Shown here: positions 27,817-37,401 of the stretch, one piece after another
How positions within the stretch are numbered: the stretch's first letter is position 1
How the letters are laid out: each line of letters starts with the position of its first letter
Origin: CAWUKT01 sp963923035
Lineage (GTDB): Bacteria > Bacteroidota > Bacteroidia > J057 > JADKCL01
Length of the DNA: 64,000 nt
NCBI GenBank assembly: GCA_963923035.1
Contig: CAWUKT010000028.1
Location: 1-64,000, forward strand
Direction of reading: 5' to 3'
The notes under the pieces: model-generated
Told to the model about the DNA's origin: nothing
Databases searched by the model: none
The model's input: only the letters and a program-made list of their open reading frames with translations
Program-made: the position numbers and the translations under genes

Positions 27817-28574
27817 TCCGGCAACGGCCGGTCTTCCATCCATGCCACCAATCCCGCGAAGTCCTCGTACATCGCCATATGTCCCGCCGCCGGCAACTCT
27901 ACAGCCGTCGCTCCCACCATTTTTGTGACCTCCTCCCGGTTCCGCTCCGGCGGCACAATTCCGTCGTGGACGCCGATCAAAAAGCGCGTTTCCAGCGACT
28001 GGGCGGACAGTGCCTCGGTATAGCCAGAGCGGTCCCGCATCATCGCGAGGTAGCCGGTCAGGGCTGCCTCTCCGACGCGTTCAGCGTGGGAGAGGGCATC
28101 TGCGGTCCAGGCCTCTTCCGGAGCGTGGAACAGCTTCTGCATGAATGCGCGGACATAGGGATGGGTCCCGTGCCGGGCGATGAAGGTGAGGGCGCGGTTG
28201 CGGTCTTGTTGCCGCTGCGGGGTGTCGGGAAAAGTAGTGGAATGGAGCAAATGGAGTTGGGAAACGGCTCCGGGATGACGGGCGACCAGGGCGGCGGCGA
28301 TATAGCCGCCCATGCTGTGGCCCAGGACTTGGATTGAGCCCTTGGTGCGGGAAGTGACCCACGCGTGCAATTGGTCGGCCAATTGGGCGAGGGAAGTCAG
28401 CTTCGGGTCCCACGGCCTCACGCCGTGGCCGGGCAGATCGGGGATCAGGCAGTGGAATTGGGTGCCGAGGGCATCGGCAAGGGGTAGAAACTGGCGGGCA
28501 CCGCCGAGAAATCCGTGCAGGATCAGCAGGCTCTTGCCGGTTCCGCTTTCATACGCATGAAATAAGGGGGCCAA
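27801..28574 (-). CDS. Alpha/beta hydrolase
   Basis: This 257-residue alpha/beta hydrolase has the nucleophile elbow GHSMGGY (Ser), an oxyanion region LLILHGFLGG, an Asp in GVHDGIVPP, and the catalytic His in AAGHMAMY, so the triad is complete. The substrate is unknown; small esters or lactones are the family norm. The only start between the clpS stop and the first strand is a TTG at 28574. It follows clpS by six bases on the same strand. Confidence 0.88.
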   Translation of the reverse strand: MAPLFHAYESGTGKSLLILHGFLGGARQFLPLADALGTQFHCLIPDLPGHGVRPWDPKLTSLAQLADQLHAWVTSRTKGSIQVLGHSMGGYIAAALVARHPGAVSQLHLLHSTTFPDTPQRQQDRNRALTFIARHGTHPYVRAFMQKLFHAPEEAWTADALSHAERVGEAALTGYLAMMRDRSGYTEALSAQSLETRFLIGVHDGIVPPERNREEVTKMVGATAVELPAAGHMAMYEDFAGLVAWMEDRPLPDQPSS

Positions 28575-28580
28575 GTTCGA

Positions 28581-28856
28581 TCAGGCGGACTCTTGCACTT
28601 CCGCAGTGAGACCGCGGTCCAGCAACGCGATGCAACGGTTGATCATGTCTTCCTTCTCGCCGCTCTTGATCGTATACTTTCCATTGTAATGGACGATCCA
28701 GGCACATTGCTCGGCCTGGATGGCGGTGTGGTCACAAACCTCCACCAGACATTTGATCACCCAATCAAAGGAATTGTAATCATCATTGAAAAGGACAATT
28801 TGGTAGACCTCGGTCAGGACCGTTTGGGTGGTCGCAGCAGTTAATTCTTTGATCAT
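28581..28856 (-). CDS. clpS: ATP-dependent Clp protease adaptor ClpS
   Basis: This 91-residue adaptor delivers N-degron substrates to ClpAP-type proteases. It shows the family core YQIVLFNDDYNSFDWVIKCL (binding-pocket Asn/Asp-Asp), the following EVCDHTAIQAEQCAWIVHYNGK helix and turn, and a short flexible N-terminus. The length is normal. It has its own good promoter at 28909-28939. Confidence 0.95.
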   Translation of the reverse strand: MIKELTAATTQTVLTEVYQIVLFNDDYNSFDWVIKCLVEVCDHTAIQAEQCAWIVHYNGKYTIKSGEKEDMINRCIALLDRGLTAEVQESA

Positions 28857-28908
28857 TGCTTTACAGGTTGCTAAGAAATTGCTCTTTCGTTTTCAACTAA
28901 TTTCGTCC

Positions 28909-28939
28909 CAAATATAGCAAAAAAATGCGCCAAAATCAA
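28909..28939 (-). promoter_or_regulatory. Promoter of clpS
   Basis: On the minus strand, a TTG (28939-28937) is followed after 20 bases by an exact TAnnTTTG element, TATATTTG (28916-28909). This would leave a leader of about 45 bases before the clpS start. Confidence 0.6.
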
Positions 28940-28989
28940 GGTTTAGGCGCTCCTGAGGGGGAATTTGTTCTGTTTTGTCCCCTTTTCCC

Positions 28990-29742
28990 TCATCGAACCT
29001 CCAGGACAAAGTATTCCAATCCCGTCATTTCTTCCACCCAATCCGGCACCGTATCTATTCCCGTTTCTGCCACATCGATGTAGAACAGCTTATCGAGAAA
29101 CCGGAGAGAAGCCGGGATTTTTTGCAAGCGCCCATTTCCCGACACATCCAGCACCTCCAGAAATTCGCAGCGCCCCAAATCCGCATCCACATAATCCACC
29201 CGGTTGTCGGCCAGGGAAAGTTCCCGGAGGTTCCGCAGACTTCCCACTTCAGAAGGCACCGCAAACAGGTCGTTTCCATCCAACAGCAGCACTTCCAATC
29301 CCCCAATCGACGACCAGTTCATGCCCGTCTGCGACAGGTCATTGTCCTGAATCGACAGGACCCGCAAGTTCCGGCACAGCCGCAACCGAATTCCCAATCC
29401 CCTGATTTGATTGCCATCCAGGTACAGCTCTTCGAGGTAGCGCAGGCCCGTCACAAAAGGCCCAATTTCTTGCAACTGGTTGTCCCGGACCGAGAGCGCA
29501 CGCAGCCGCGGACACATTTTACCCAGCGAACCCGGCAATTCGCGGAGGTCATTCCCATCCAAGATCAGGACCTCGATATCGGGTTGGAGCTCCTGCCAGG
29601 GCAATTCCACCATGCCCCTGTTGCTCAGGTCCAGCATCCGTCCCCGCGGAGAGAGAAACTCTCCCCAATCCCGGTCGTCCTGGGCCATCAGGGTCACCGG
29701 AAGGAGCAGCAATGCAAACAGGAATGCCCGAACGTGAATCAT
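28990..29742 (-). CDS. Secreted leucine-rich repeat protein
   Basis: This 250-residue protein has a signal peptide (MIHVRAFLFALLLLPVTLMAQ) followed by about eight leucine-rich repeats of roughly 23 residues (for example LEVLLLDGNDLFAVPSEVGS and LRELSLADNRVDYV). The repeats run to the C-terminus, and no sorting domain or anchor is visible. LRR proteins of this kind bind other proteins; the partner is unknown. The start at 29742 is used because upstream sequence in the same frame has no coding look and lies in the promoter region of ftsK on the other strand. Confidence 0.83.
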   Translation of the reverse strand: MIHVRAFLFALLLLPVTLMAQDDRDWGEFLSPRGRMLDLSNRGMVELPWQELQPDIEVLILDGNDLRELPGSLGKMCPRLRALSVRDNQLQEIGPFVTGLRYLEELYLDGNQIRGLGIRLRLCRNLRVLSIQDNDLSQTGMNWSSIGGLEVLLLDGNDLFAVPSEVGSLRNLRELSLADNRVDYVDADLGRCEFLEVLDVSGNGRLQKIPASLRFLDKLFYIDVAETGIDTVPDWVEEMTGLEYFVLEVR

Positions 29743-29971
29743 GGGGTAAAAATAGGGGAATTGTTGGGAATGAAGCGCTCGGAGAAAATCCTGCGCCATC
29801 CTACCCCTCTGTTTTTTGCATTTCCCCCTCCCATTTCCACAACCCTCTCCCTCCAACTCCGTACACAATACACTACAATCCATCCTTTTGCCTGGGAAAG
29901 AGAATGTTTTAGCACGCCGAAAGTCCTCGTAAATTTTCGGGTCTGTGTAGAAGGAAAGAAAGAGACCGTAC

Positions 29972-32671
29972 ATGGCCAGGAAGAAAACTGTATCGAAATC
30001 TAAAAAGTCCACCAAAAAGAAGAGTGCCAAGGCCCAGCCCAATTATGCGCAGGTAGCGTGGCAATTCATGCGTTCCCCGGAAGGCCGCAAGGTATTCGGG
30101 ATGCTGGTGATCCTCTTCAGCGTGATCATGTTGATCGCGTGCATCTCCCATTTCTGGACCGGGAACATGGACCAAAGCAGTTTGGCGGGGGGCAATGACC
30201 GTCCGCGCAACTGGTTGGGAGCCATAGGAGCGGGCATCTCCGATTTGTTGGTGCGCAAAGGCTTCGGGATTCCCGCATTGCTCATTCCTTTATACACTGG
30301 CCTCCTCGGATTTGCCATCCTCGAAAAGAACTACTACCGCTTTCTCTGGAAAGCCCTCAAATACGTCCTTTTTGTCGTCCTCTGGGGTGCGACTACCCTG
30401 TTTTTCCTCTCTGCCGTCTTCGGCGGCCGCGGATTGATCGGCGGTGGATTCGGCCTCACCATCAATACTTACCTCGGTGATATGCTCGGCATGGTCGGGA
30501 CCGGCCTGGTGATCGTATTTACCCTGCTCATTTTCCTCGTCCTCAATTTCAATACCGAATTCCCGGTCAGCCGCTGGTTGGGACGTTTGAAGCCTGAGAT
30601 TGAAGAAGGCGAAGAAGAAGGAGATGCGAAGGAAGGGAAAACGGATACGAAGGCGGAGAAAGAAGGGAAAAAGAAAACAGAAGAAGAGGAAACCGAGGAA
30701 AAGGGCGAGGACGACTTCATTTTGTCGGTGCGGAAAGTGGAGGAGGAGCAACAGAAAGTAGAAGTCAAAGAAGAAAAACAGCCGGAAGTCAAAGAGGAAG
30801 TGGAAAAGTTCCAGACCATCCCCATCGAGATTGCCGGGATGGAGGAAACGAAGCCGGAGCCGGTGGAGAAAAAAGAAGAACCGGTTTCGCTGGGCCCCGA
30901 GTTGACCATCGAAGAACCGGTGGTCGAGGAAGGCAGCTTCCAACTCGATCCGACCCTGCCTGACCCGTCGCAAATCCCCGAAATTGGCCAATCGGGCGGC
31001 CTCGAATTGCAGATCGAAGATACCCGCAAGGACGAGCCCGTCCTGCCCACCATCGAAGGCGACAATATCCAGCAGGTCGGCCAGGACAAATTCGAGAAGA
31101 TCGTTCCCGAATCCGATCAGGAGGACCTGAAACTGGACGGCGAACTCGCCGATTGGGAGAACTACGACCCCACCCTGGAATTGAGTGATTATCAATACCC
31201 GGGCATGGACCTCCTCGAACACCGGGACGGCTCCAAAAATCGCGAAGTGAACCGGCAGGAACTGGAAGAGAATAAGAATAAGATCGTCCAGACCCTGCAG
31301 CATTATAAGATCGACATCCAGTCGATCAAGGCCACCATCGGGCCGACCGTGACGCTCTACGAGATCGTCCCGGCTCCCGGGGTGCGGATTTCGAAGATTC
31401 GAAACCTCGAGGATGACATCGCCCTGAGCCTCGCGGCGCTCGGCATCCGGATCATTGCCCCGATTCCGGGCAAAGGCACCATCGGGATCGAGATCCCGAA
31501 CTCTAAACAAGAAATTGTGGGGATGCGCTCGGTCCTGTCGACCGAAAAGTACCGCGACACCAAGGCCGCCTTGCCGCTGGTCCTTGGCCGCACCATCTCC
31601 AACGAGGTCTACATCGCCGACCTCGCCAAGATGCCGCACTTGCTCATTGCCGGTGCTACTGGCCAGGGTAAGTCCGTCGGGATCAACGGCATCATTTCTT
31701 CGCTCCTCTTCAAGAAGCACCCCGCCCAGGTCAAGTTTGTCCTCATCGACCCCAAGAAGGTCGAACTGAACCTCTACGACGAGCTCCTCAGCCACTTCCT
31801 CGCCAAGCTCGAGTACTTCGACGACGCCATCATCACCGATACCAAGCAGGTGATCAGTGTCCTGAATAGCCTGTGCCTGGAGATGGACAACCGCTACGAC
31901 CTCCTCAAGAAGGCCAAGACGCGGAACCTGAGCGAGTACAACGAGAAGTTTAAAAACCGGCGCCTGAACCCGAAAAAGGGCCACCGCTTCATGCCGTATA
32001 TCGTCCTGATCATTGACGAATTTGCGGACTTGATGATGACGGCGGGCAAAGAGATCGAGACGCCGATTGCGCGTTTGGCGCAGCTGGCGCGGGCCGTCGG
32101 AATTCATCTGATCCTGGCTACGCAGCGTCCGTCGGTCAACGTCATCACGGGTATCATCAAGGCCAACTTCCCGGCCCGGATTTCCTTCCGCGTGACCTCG
32201 AAAGTGGACTCCCGTACGATTTTGGATACCGGGGGCGCCGATCAGTTGATCGGCAAGGGGGACATGTTGCTGTCGACCGGCAGCGAATTGGTCCGGATTC
32301 AGAACCCCTTCATCGATACGCCTGAAGTCGACAAATTGGTCGACTTCATTGCGCAGCAGCGGGGCTACCCGCAGCCGTATTTGTTGCCGGAAGTGCCCAT
32401 GGAAGGCGACGACAACGGCCCGTCCGACGATGTGCTCGACGACCGGGACGATATGTTCGACGATGCCGCACGTTTGATCGTGAAGCACCAGCAGGGCTCG
32501 ACCTCGCTAATTCAGCGGCGCCTGAAGCTCGGGTACAACCGGGCCGGTCGGATCATCGACCAGTTGGAACGGGCGGGCATCGTAGGTCCATTTTCCGGGT
32601 CGAAGGCCCGGGAAGTATTGGTCAACGATGAGTATGCCCTGGAACAATTGCTCCGCGACCTCGACGGCTAA
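29972..32671 (+). CDS. ftsK: DNA translocase FtsK
   Basis: This 899-residue DNA pump coordinates chromosome segregation with division. The N-terminus holds four transmembrane helices (about residues 35-190). A linker of about 200 residues is almost entirely Glu, Lys and Pro. The motor domain follows, with an alpha segment (LQHYKIDIQSIKATIGPTVT), Walker A GATGQGKSVG (Gly561-Lys567), Walker B-like IVLIIDEFADLM, and ARAVGIHLILATQRPSVNVI. The C-terminal gamma winged helix (STSLIQRRLKLGYNRAGRII) is the part that reads KOPS-like sites in the family. Confidence 0.96.
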   Translation: MARKKTVSKSKKSTKKKSAKAQPNYAQVAWQFMRSPEGRKVFGMLVILFSVIMLIACISHFWTGNMDQSSLAGGNDRPRNWLGAIGAGISDLLVRKGFGIPALLIPLYTGLLGFAILEKNYYRFLWKALKYVLFVVLWGATTLFFLSAVFGGRGLIGGGFGLTINTYLGDMLGMVGTGLVIVFTLLIFLVLNFNTEFPVSRWLGRLKPEIEEGEEEGDAKEGKTDTKAEKEGKKKTEEEETEEKGEDDFILSVRKVEEEQQKVEVKEEKQPEVKEEVEKFQTIPIEIAGMEETKPEPVEKKEEPVSLGPELTIEEPVVEEGSFQLDPTLPDPSQIPEIGQSGGLELQIEDTRKDEPVLPTIEGDNIQQVGQDKFEKIVPESDQEDLKLDGELADWENYDPTLELSDYQYPGMDLLEHRDGSKNREVNRQELEENKNKIVQTLQHYKIDIQSIKATIGPTVTLYEIVPAPGVRISKIRNLEDDIALSLAALGIRIIAPIPGKGTIGIEIPNSKQEIVGMRSVLSTEKYRDTKAALPLVLGRTISNEVYIADLAKMPHLLIAGATGQGKSVGINGIISSLLFKKHPAQVKFVLIDPKKVELNLYDELLSHFLAKLEYFDDAIITDTKQVISVLNSLCLEMDNRYDLLKKAKTRNLSEYNEKFKNRRLNPKKGHRFMPYIVLIIDEFADLMMTAGKEIETPIARLAQLARAVGIHLILATQRPSVNVITGIIKANFPARISFRVTSKVDSRTILDTGGADQLIGKGDMLLSTGSELVRIQNPFIDTPEVDKLVDFIAQQRGYPQPYLLPEVPMEGDDNGPSDDVLDDRDDMFDDAARLIVKHQQGSTSLIQRRLKLGYNRAGRIIDQLERAGIVGPFSGSKAREVLVNDEYALEQLLRDLDG

Positions 32672-32738
32672 AACACCACGTTACCAATTTTTTTTCTTGG
32701 AGATGAGCACCTTTGGAACGGGATTTGCAAAGGGTACA

Positions 32739-32769
32739 TTGTCTCGCGACAATTAAATTCAGAAATTTG
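32739..32769 (+). promoter_or_regulatory. Promoter candidate of the lolA-like gene
   Basis: A TTG (32739-32741) and a seven-of-eight match to TAnnTTTG (GAAATTTG, 32762-32769) are separated by 20 bases. The inferred start of transcription is about 20 bases before the start codon at 32794. Confidence 0.45.
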
Positions 32770-32793
32770 CATCAAGAAATACGAAATCATCGG

Positions 32794-33438
32794 ATGAAAA
32801 ACTTCAAAACATTGTTTGCCCTGCTGGGCCTCGCAGTTCTGGGATTCGGAATTGTAAATGCCCAAAGCGACCCGAAGGCGGACAAAATCGTGAAAAAAGC
32901 CCAGTCCAAATTTGAGTCCTTCAAGGACTTGAAGGCGACTTTCTCCTATACCCTGGAAGCCCCCAATATGAAGCGCCCGATCACCAAAAAGGGTTCGGTG
33001 GTCATGAAAGGGGACAAATTCAAAGTAGAATTTCCCGATCAGTCCATTGTCACCAACGGACGCTATACCTGGATTCTGCTGACAGCGGATGAGGAGATCA
33101 ATAAAATGGACTACGACGAAGAAACGTTGAGCCCGGCCAAGGTCTTCACCTCTTATAAGGACAACATGAAGTCCCGCTACGATGGTGAAGTCGATGGCAA
33201 GCACAAGATCACCTTGTTTGCGAACAACAAGGAAAGCGAAATTTGGAAAACGGAATTGTTCATCAACAAATCCACCAACATGGTTTCCAATGCGAAGATG
33301 CACAACCGCAATGGCAGCACATACAGCTACAACCTGAATGACATTCAGAGCAACCTCGGTGTCGGCGATGCCATGTTCACCGTGGACGAAGGTACCTACG
33401 AGGACGACGGTTGGTACCTCAACGACCTGACAGAGTAA
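32794..33438 (+). CDS. LolA-like outer-membrane lipoprotein carrier
   Basis: This 214-residue periplasmic protein has a signal peptide (MKNFKTLFALLGLAVLGFGIVNAQ). The mature domain has the half-barrel pattern of LolA (KADKIVKKAQSKFESFKDLKATFSYTL at the start, then KGSVVMKGDKFKVEFPDQSIVTNGRYTWI-type strands). It should shuttle lipoproteins from the inner to the outer membrane. Its place directly after ftsK is, to my recollection, common in this phylum and supports the call. Some LolA-like proteins have other roles, hence no symbol is given. Confidence 0.87.
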   Translation: MKNFKTLFALLGLAVLGFGIVNAQSDPKADKIVKKAQSKFESFKDLKATFSYTLEAPNMKRPITKKGSVVMKGDKFKVEFPDQSIVTNGRYTWILLTADEEINKMDYDEETLSPAKVFTSYKDNMKSRYDGEVDGKHKITLFANNKESEIWKTELFINKSTNMVSNAKMHNRNGSTYSYNLNDIQSNLGVGDAMFTVDEGTYEDDGWYLNDLTE

Positions 33439-33466
33439 ACATCAACCACAGAACCACGATAAATTG

Positions 33467-33492
33467 GCCTCTCCGATTGGAGGGGCTTTTTT
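33467..33492 (+). terminator. Rho-independent terminator of the lolA-like gene
   Basis: Eight-base arms (33467-33474 and 33479-33486, one G-T pair) with a GATT loop are followed by six T. The convergent GT9 gene ends just beyond it. Confidence 0.88.
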
Positions 33493-33497
33493 GTGCC

Positions 33498-34490
33498 TTA
33501 CAAGGCGGGATGTTGTTGCAGAACGGAAAGGACCCGCGCGGGCCGCAGGTCCACCATGCACTTGAAATGCCCTTTCGGGCACTCTGCATGGCCCAGCTTG
33601 GTGCAGGGCCGGCAAGACAAGTCCTCGACGCCCAGCGATACATGCTCGGCGCGGTAGGGGTAAAAGCCCAGCTCGGGGACGGTATTGCCCCACAGCGCCA
33701 CGATGGGCACGCCAAAGGCGGCCGCTACGTGCATGAGGCCTGTGTCATGGGTCAGGACCAGCCGACATTCGCGGACCAGGGCCGCGCTGACCGCAAGCGG
33801 GTATTTCCCTGTCGCATCCAGGTGCGGCTGAGGCAGGGCGCGGGAAATCTCCGCGGCGGCGGCGGCTTCATCCGGCCCGCCCAACAACATTACTTCTTCC
33901 CCCAGCGCTTCCAGCAGCTCAATGAAATAGGCCGTCGGCCAACGCTTGGTGGCATATCCCCCTCCCAGCACCACTCCAATGGGCTTCCGTTGGAAATGGG
34001 CCTGCCGAATTTGAGCGGCTTGTTGGAGGGCTTTCGGAGCCAGGTACAGGTCCAGCCCCTCGGCATCCAGGGCGCAATCCAGCGCGGGCAAGGTCCGGGC
34101 GTAGCGCTCCACGGTATGCACCTCCGGCAATTCGCCCCAGCCGAGGCGTGTTTTCAGGAGGACGGCCAGCCGATCCTTGGAATAAGTCGCCGAAGGCAAT
34201 CCCAGACCGAGTTTGAGGCGGGCACTGCGAAGGTTGCGGTGCAAATCGAGGATGAAATCAAAGCCTTCCGCGTCGAGGTGACGAATGGTCGCTTCCATCG
34301 ACTCCTGAAGTCGATGCACCTTGGTCAATGCCGGATGGTGCTCCAGCAACGATGCGTAAGCCGGCTTGGTGAGGAAATGGAGTTCGGAATGGGGATGGCA
34401 ATGGGCAAGGCTGCGAATGATGGGGGACGTGAGGATGATGTCGCCAATGGAACTCAGCCTTACAATTAATATTTTGCGCGGCGCTGCCAT
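33498..34490 (-). CDS. Glycosyltransferase family 9 (heptosyltransferase-like)
   Basis: This 330-residue GT-B glycosyltransferase of the ADP-heptose:LPS family has an N-terminal KILIVRLSSIGDIILTSPII, the middle segment PIGVVLGGGYATKRWP, and the donor-site motif LTHDTGLMHVAAAFGVPIVALWG. A C-terminal cysteine trio (CRPCTKLGHAEC) is common among Bacteroidota members. It probably adds heptose or a related sugar to lipopolysaccharide core. It is the last gene of the minus-strand glycan set, six bases after the epimerase stop. Confidence 0.92.
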   Translation of the reverse strand: MAAPRKILIVRLSSIGDIILTSPIIRSLAHCHPHSELHFLTKPAYASLLEHHPALTKVHRLQESMEATIRHLDAEGFDFILDLHRNLRSARLKLGLGLPSATYSKDRLAVLLKTRLGWGELPEVHTVERYARTLPALDCALDAEGLDLYLAPKALQQAAQIRQAHFQRKPIGVVLGGGYATKRWPTAYFIELLEALGEEVMLLGGPDEAAAAAEISRALPQPHLDATGKYPLAVSAALVRECRLVLTHDTGLMHVAAAFGVPIVALWGNTVPELGFYPYRAEHVSLGVEDLSCRPCTKLGHAECPKGHFKCMVDLRPARVLSVLQQHPAL

Positions 34491-34496
34491 ACGAGA

Positions 34497-35432
34497 TTAG
34501 CGCTGGATCAACGTCGCAATGCCTTCTTCCAGGGAAATTTGGGGTTCCCAACCCGAAAAAGCCTTGAGTTTTGAGATGTCGGCGAGGAGGTGGAGCCGGT
34601 CGGTTTCCCGAACCTTTTCCGGATCAATTTCCACCACCATTTCCTCTCCCAAGGCCGCTCCAAAGGCATGGGCGACTTCCACGACACTATATTCGATCCC
34701 GCGACCCAGGTTGAAAATGTCGAAGCCTTCGGTAAAATGTCCCAATACAGAGGCCACGGCCCGGGCCATGTCCTGGGTATGGATGAAATCGCGCTTGGGT
34801 TTCTGGTTGCCCAGGCGCAGGACCCGTTGTCCGGCGTTGATTTGGTCGGCGATTTCAGGAATGAGGTGGGGATTGGTCTCGTTAGGGCCAAAGGCGTTGA
34901 AGAAGCGACAAGCCACGGCGGGAATGCCGGTTTCGAGGTGAAAGCCCTGGGCCAATTTTTCGCCGGTGAGCTTGGACAGGCCGTAAATATCGAGGGGACC
35001 AGTGGGATGTTCTTCGGTCAGCGGACCGTGGTGAATGGGATACACCGCCGCAGTCGACGCAAAAAAGACGCCGCGGATATTGGGGATGCGGCGGGCGGCA
35101 TCGAGGACGCGCATGGTCCCGTGGATATTGATGTCGGCGGCCCGGTAAGGATGCTTGTTGCACCAGGGAATGAAATGGACGGCGGCGAGGTGGATGATCC
35201 AATCGGGAGCGAAATCGCTGACGGCCTGGTTCAGGCGTCGGGCGTCGAGGATGTCGATTTGCTGGAACAGAGAATCGGGAAGGTCCACGAAACTGCGGTT
35301 GCCGAACGAAAGGTCGTCGATGACCATGATCTCGACGTTGTGCTGTTGCAGTTCGCGGATGATCGCTGATCCAATGAAACCGGCGCCGCCGGTGACGATG
35401 ATTTTTTGGATGTCGGTCCCAGGTACAGGCAT
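34497..35432 (-). CDS. NAD-dependent sugar epimerase/dehydratase
   Basis: This 311-residue extended short-chain dehydrogenase has the NAD-binding GGAGFIG at residues 15-21, VIDDLSFG after strand 2, and the catalytic YGLSK (Tyr/Lys) preceded by ASTAAVYP. The C-terminal substrate domain contains RDFIHTQDMARAV. It resembles UDP-glucose 4-epimerases and related enzymes and should make a nucleotide sugar for the adjacent glycosyltransferases. The exact substrate cannot be set from the sequence. Confidence 0.92.
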   Translation of the reverse strand: MPVPGTDIQKIIVTGGAGFIGSAIIRELQQHNVEIMVIDDLSFGNRSFVDLPDSLFQQIDILDARRLNQAVSDFAPDWIIHLAAVHFIPWCNKHPYRAADINIHGTMRVLDAARRIPNIRGVFFASTAAVYPIHHGPLTEEHPTGPLDIYGLSKLTGEKLAQGFHLETGIPAVACRFFNAFGPNETNPHLIPEIADQINAGQRVLRLGNQKPKRDFIHTQDMARAVASVLGHFTEGFDIFNLGRGIEYSVVEVAHAFGAALGEEMVVEIDPEKVRETDRLHLLADISKLKAFSGWEPQISLEEGIATLIQR

Positions 35433-35501
35433 GGAATTGGTCCTTGAAGCGGAGGTAAAATAAATCGGGGCAAAGATAGGATTTTTATTCTCCGTCCCCG
35501 C

Positions 35502-36212
35502 TCAATCGGCTCGTTTTTCCCCGACAAACAGATACTGCCGAATAAACAGGCGCTTCCATTGTCCCAGCGTCCCCAGATAAAAGATTTTCTGCTGCCAGTT
35601 CATCGTCTTCCAGGTATCGTGGTTGGTGCCCATTTTCTGCAAATTGAACTGAGGGGCGAGCATTTTCTTGATGGTATGGGCGGTGAACCAGCGGATATGG
35701 GTCCGGTCGAGGAGACCTTCTTCTTCGTACTCAAAATGGTCCCGCATGATTTTCCACAGCACATACAGGTTCCCCGCGTTCGGGATACTGCCAATGACCA
35801 GCCCGCCCGGATTCAGGAGTTTGGAGGTCTCTTCGAGGACTTTCCAGGGATTGTAGAGGTGTTCCAATACATCCAGGTACAACAACAGGTCGTATTTCCG
35901 GTCCGGCAATTCTCCCATTCTCCCCTGCGCGATCATTTCTTCAATGTTTCCCTGCTTCACCCAATCCAGTCGCCCTTTGGCTTCCTCCACCGCCGGAGCC
36001 ATCAGTTCCAGGCCGGCATAATACTCCACGCCCAACCGCTCTTTGATCAGGACCCCGGTGCCGCCTCCACTGCAACCAATCTCCAGGGCCGATTTGGGTT
36101 GGAGCCCCTTTTCCTTGGCGTAGGCTTCCAGGAAGTTCACGACGTCCCCCCGCGAGAGGGAGTAGTAATGGGTCGCGCCGGGCTTGTCGTACAATGCTTC
36201 AACGTTGGCCAT
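35502..36212 (-). CDS. SAM-dependent methyltransferase
   Basis: This 236-residue class I methyltransferase has motif I ALEIGCSGGGTGVL, an acidic residue after strand 2 (YYAGLELMAP), and LYLDVLEHLYNP with the following LLNPGGLVIGSIPN strand typical of the Methyltransf_11/23 group. It is sandwiched between a GT2 gene (one-base gap) and an epimerase gene, so it probably methylates a sugar residue of a surface glycan or caps the chain (inference). Confidence 0.9.
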   Translation of the reverse strand: MANVEALYDKPGATHYYSLSRGDVVNFLEAYAKEKGLQPKSALEIGCSGGGTGVLIKERLGVEYYAGLELMAPAVEEAKGRLDWVKQGNIEEMIAQGRMGELPDRKYDLLLYLDVLEHLYNPWKVLEETSKLLNPGGLVIGSIPNAGNLYVLWKIMRDHFEYEEEGLLDRTHIRWFTAHTIKKMLAPQFNLQKMGTNHDTWKTMNWQQKIFYLGTLGQWKRLFIRQYLFVGEKRAD

Positions 36213-36213
36213 A

Positions 36214-36993
36214 TCAGTGGGGTTGGTACAATTTGAGGATGGTGGAATGCATATTCAGGGGCCGCAAAATATGACGGGCCAGGCGATTTTTCCAGGCGAT
36301 GAGCCGTTGGGCGCCCCATTTTTGGTGGAAAACCTGCTGGGCGGCGCGGAATTTATCGGAAATGTCGAAGCCGGACGCTTTCGACGTTTGGTGGGCCAGG
36401 TGATCGACGCGGGACCGGGGCACAGCGCCATTGCGGAGGTTGTGGCGGCGGAGGACCATGGAAAAGTCGTCGTCGGCAAAGTAATAATCGAAGCGCTCGT
36501 CGAAGGGGCCCACGCGGTCAAAGATGTGGCGGCGGACCATGAAGCACCAGCCGGTGAAGGTGCTGCGAACGAGGTAACCCGGCACAATTTCGGGTTGGTC
36601 GGGGGCCTCGAACTGGGCTTGGTGGGGCGAAGCGGGATCGACGGGGCAAAGGGAAACGAATTCGGGGTGGTGCTGGTGGGCCTCGAGCATGGCCGTGGCC
36701 CATCCGGGATGGAAGTGGACGTCGTTGTTGGAAAACAGGACCCAATCGGCCCGGCCCAATTTCCGGCCGATGTTGTTGTAGGCGTTGAAATTGAAGGGGG
36801 CATCGGGGACGAGGACCCGCACCTGCGGGTCATACAGCGGACCGAATTGTTGCCAGTCGGGATTGGATTCGATGACGAAGACGTTGAAATGGAGCGACGG
36901 CTCGGAAGCCCGCAAGCTGGAGATGGCTCCAGCTGTCATGGTATAGAGCGCTGGTCGGTTGACCAGGGAAAGTATGACCACGTCGATTTCCAC
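36214..36993 (-). CDS. Glycosyltransferase family 2
   Basis: This 259-residue GT-A glycosyltransferase has the first strand VEIDVVILSLVNRP, the metal-binding region WVLFSNNDVHFHPG in place of the DxD strand, and the acceptor segment GPFDERFDYYFADDDFSMVLRR with the catalytic Asp-Asp typical of rhamnosyl-type GT2 enzymes. The GTG at 36993 is chosen because the 46 residues before it are basic, AT-rich in coding and not family-like; an ATG at 37131 would give 305 residues. It is the first gene of the four-gene glycan set. Confidence 0.85.
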   Translation of the reverse strand: MEIDVVILSLVNRPALYTMTAGAISSLRASEPSLHFNVFVIESNPDWQQFGPLYDPQVRVLVPDAPFNFNAYNNIGRKLGRADWVLFSNNDVHFHPGWATAMLEAHQHHPEFVSLCPVDPASPHQAQFEAPDQPEIVPGYLVRSTFTGWCFMVRRHIFDRVGPFDERFDYYFADDDFSMVLRRHNLRNGAVPRSRVDHLAHQTSKASGFDISDKFRAAQQVFHQKWGAQRLIAWKNRLARHILRPLNMHSTILKLYQPH

Positions 36994-37401
36994 AGGCCGA
37001 AGTACGGTATTTTGAATGTAACTTTCTAGTCGAAACCCATGTAAGAATTTGTATGCAAATGCAGGGCGGGGACGGATTTGAATTGAAAGGCCGTGAATTT
37101 TTTTCAAAAAAGATATTCTGAGAAAAATCATCCTTAAGGGGTATTCAGGGGCCTATATCGGGCAATGGGACATAATTGTTTTTTCTGAATTTCAAAACAA
37201 AACCGTTCCATTTTTTACTTTTCGATTATGAACAAAAGCAATATTCAGTATATTAGGGCATTGTTAGACAGTACCCGGTTCTACTGTCGACGAGAAAAAA
37301 CTCAGTGAATTCCTTTTAAAGTGTGCAGTTTCCCATCCTCGCTTAACAGCGTGCTTAGCTTGTATTTTTTTGTTCAATCAACATATTAACTGAGATCCAC
37401 T
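36994..37401. other. AT-rich divergent intergenic region
   Basis: About 400 bases between the GT2 gene and the small secreted protein gene. It is much richer in A and T than its neighbours and must hold both promoters. The stretch at 37351-37372 has a TTG and a TA followed by a long T run and G, which is a loose promoter match only. No RNA gene was recognised. Confidence 0.45.
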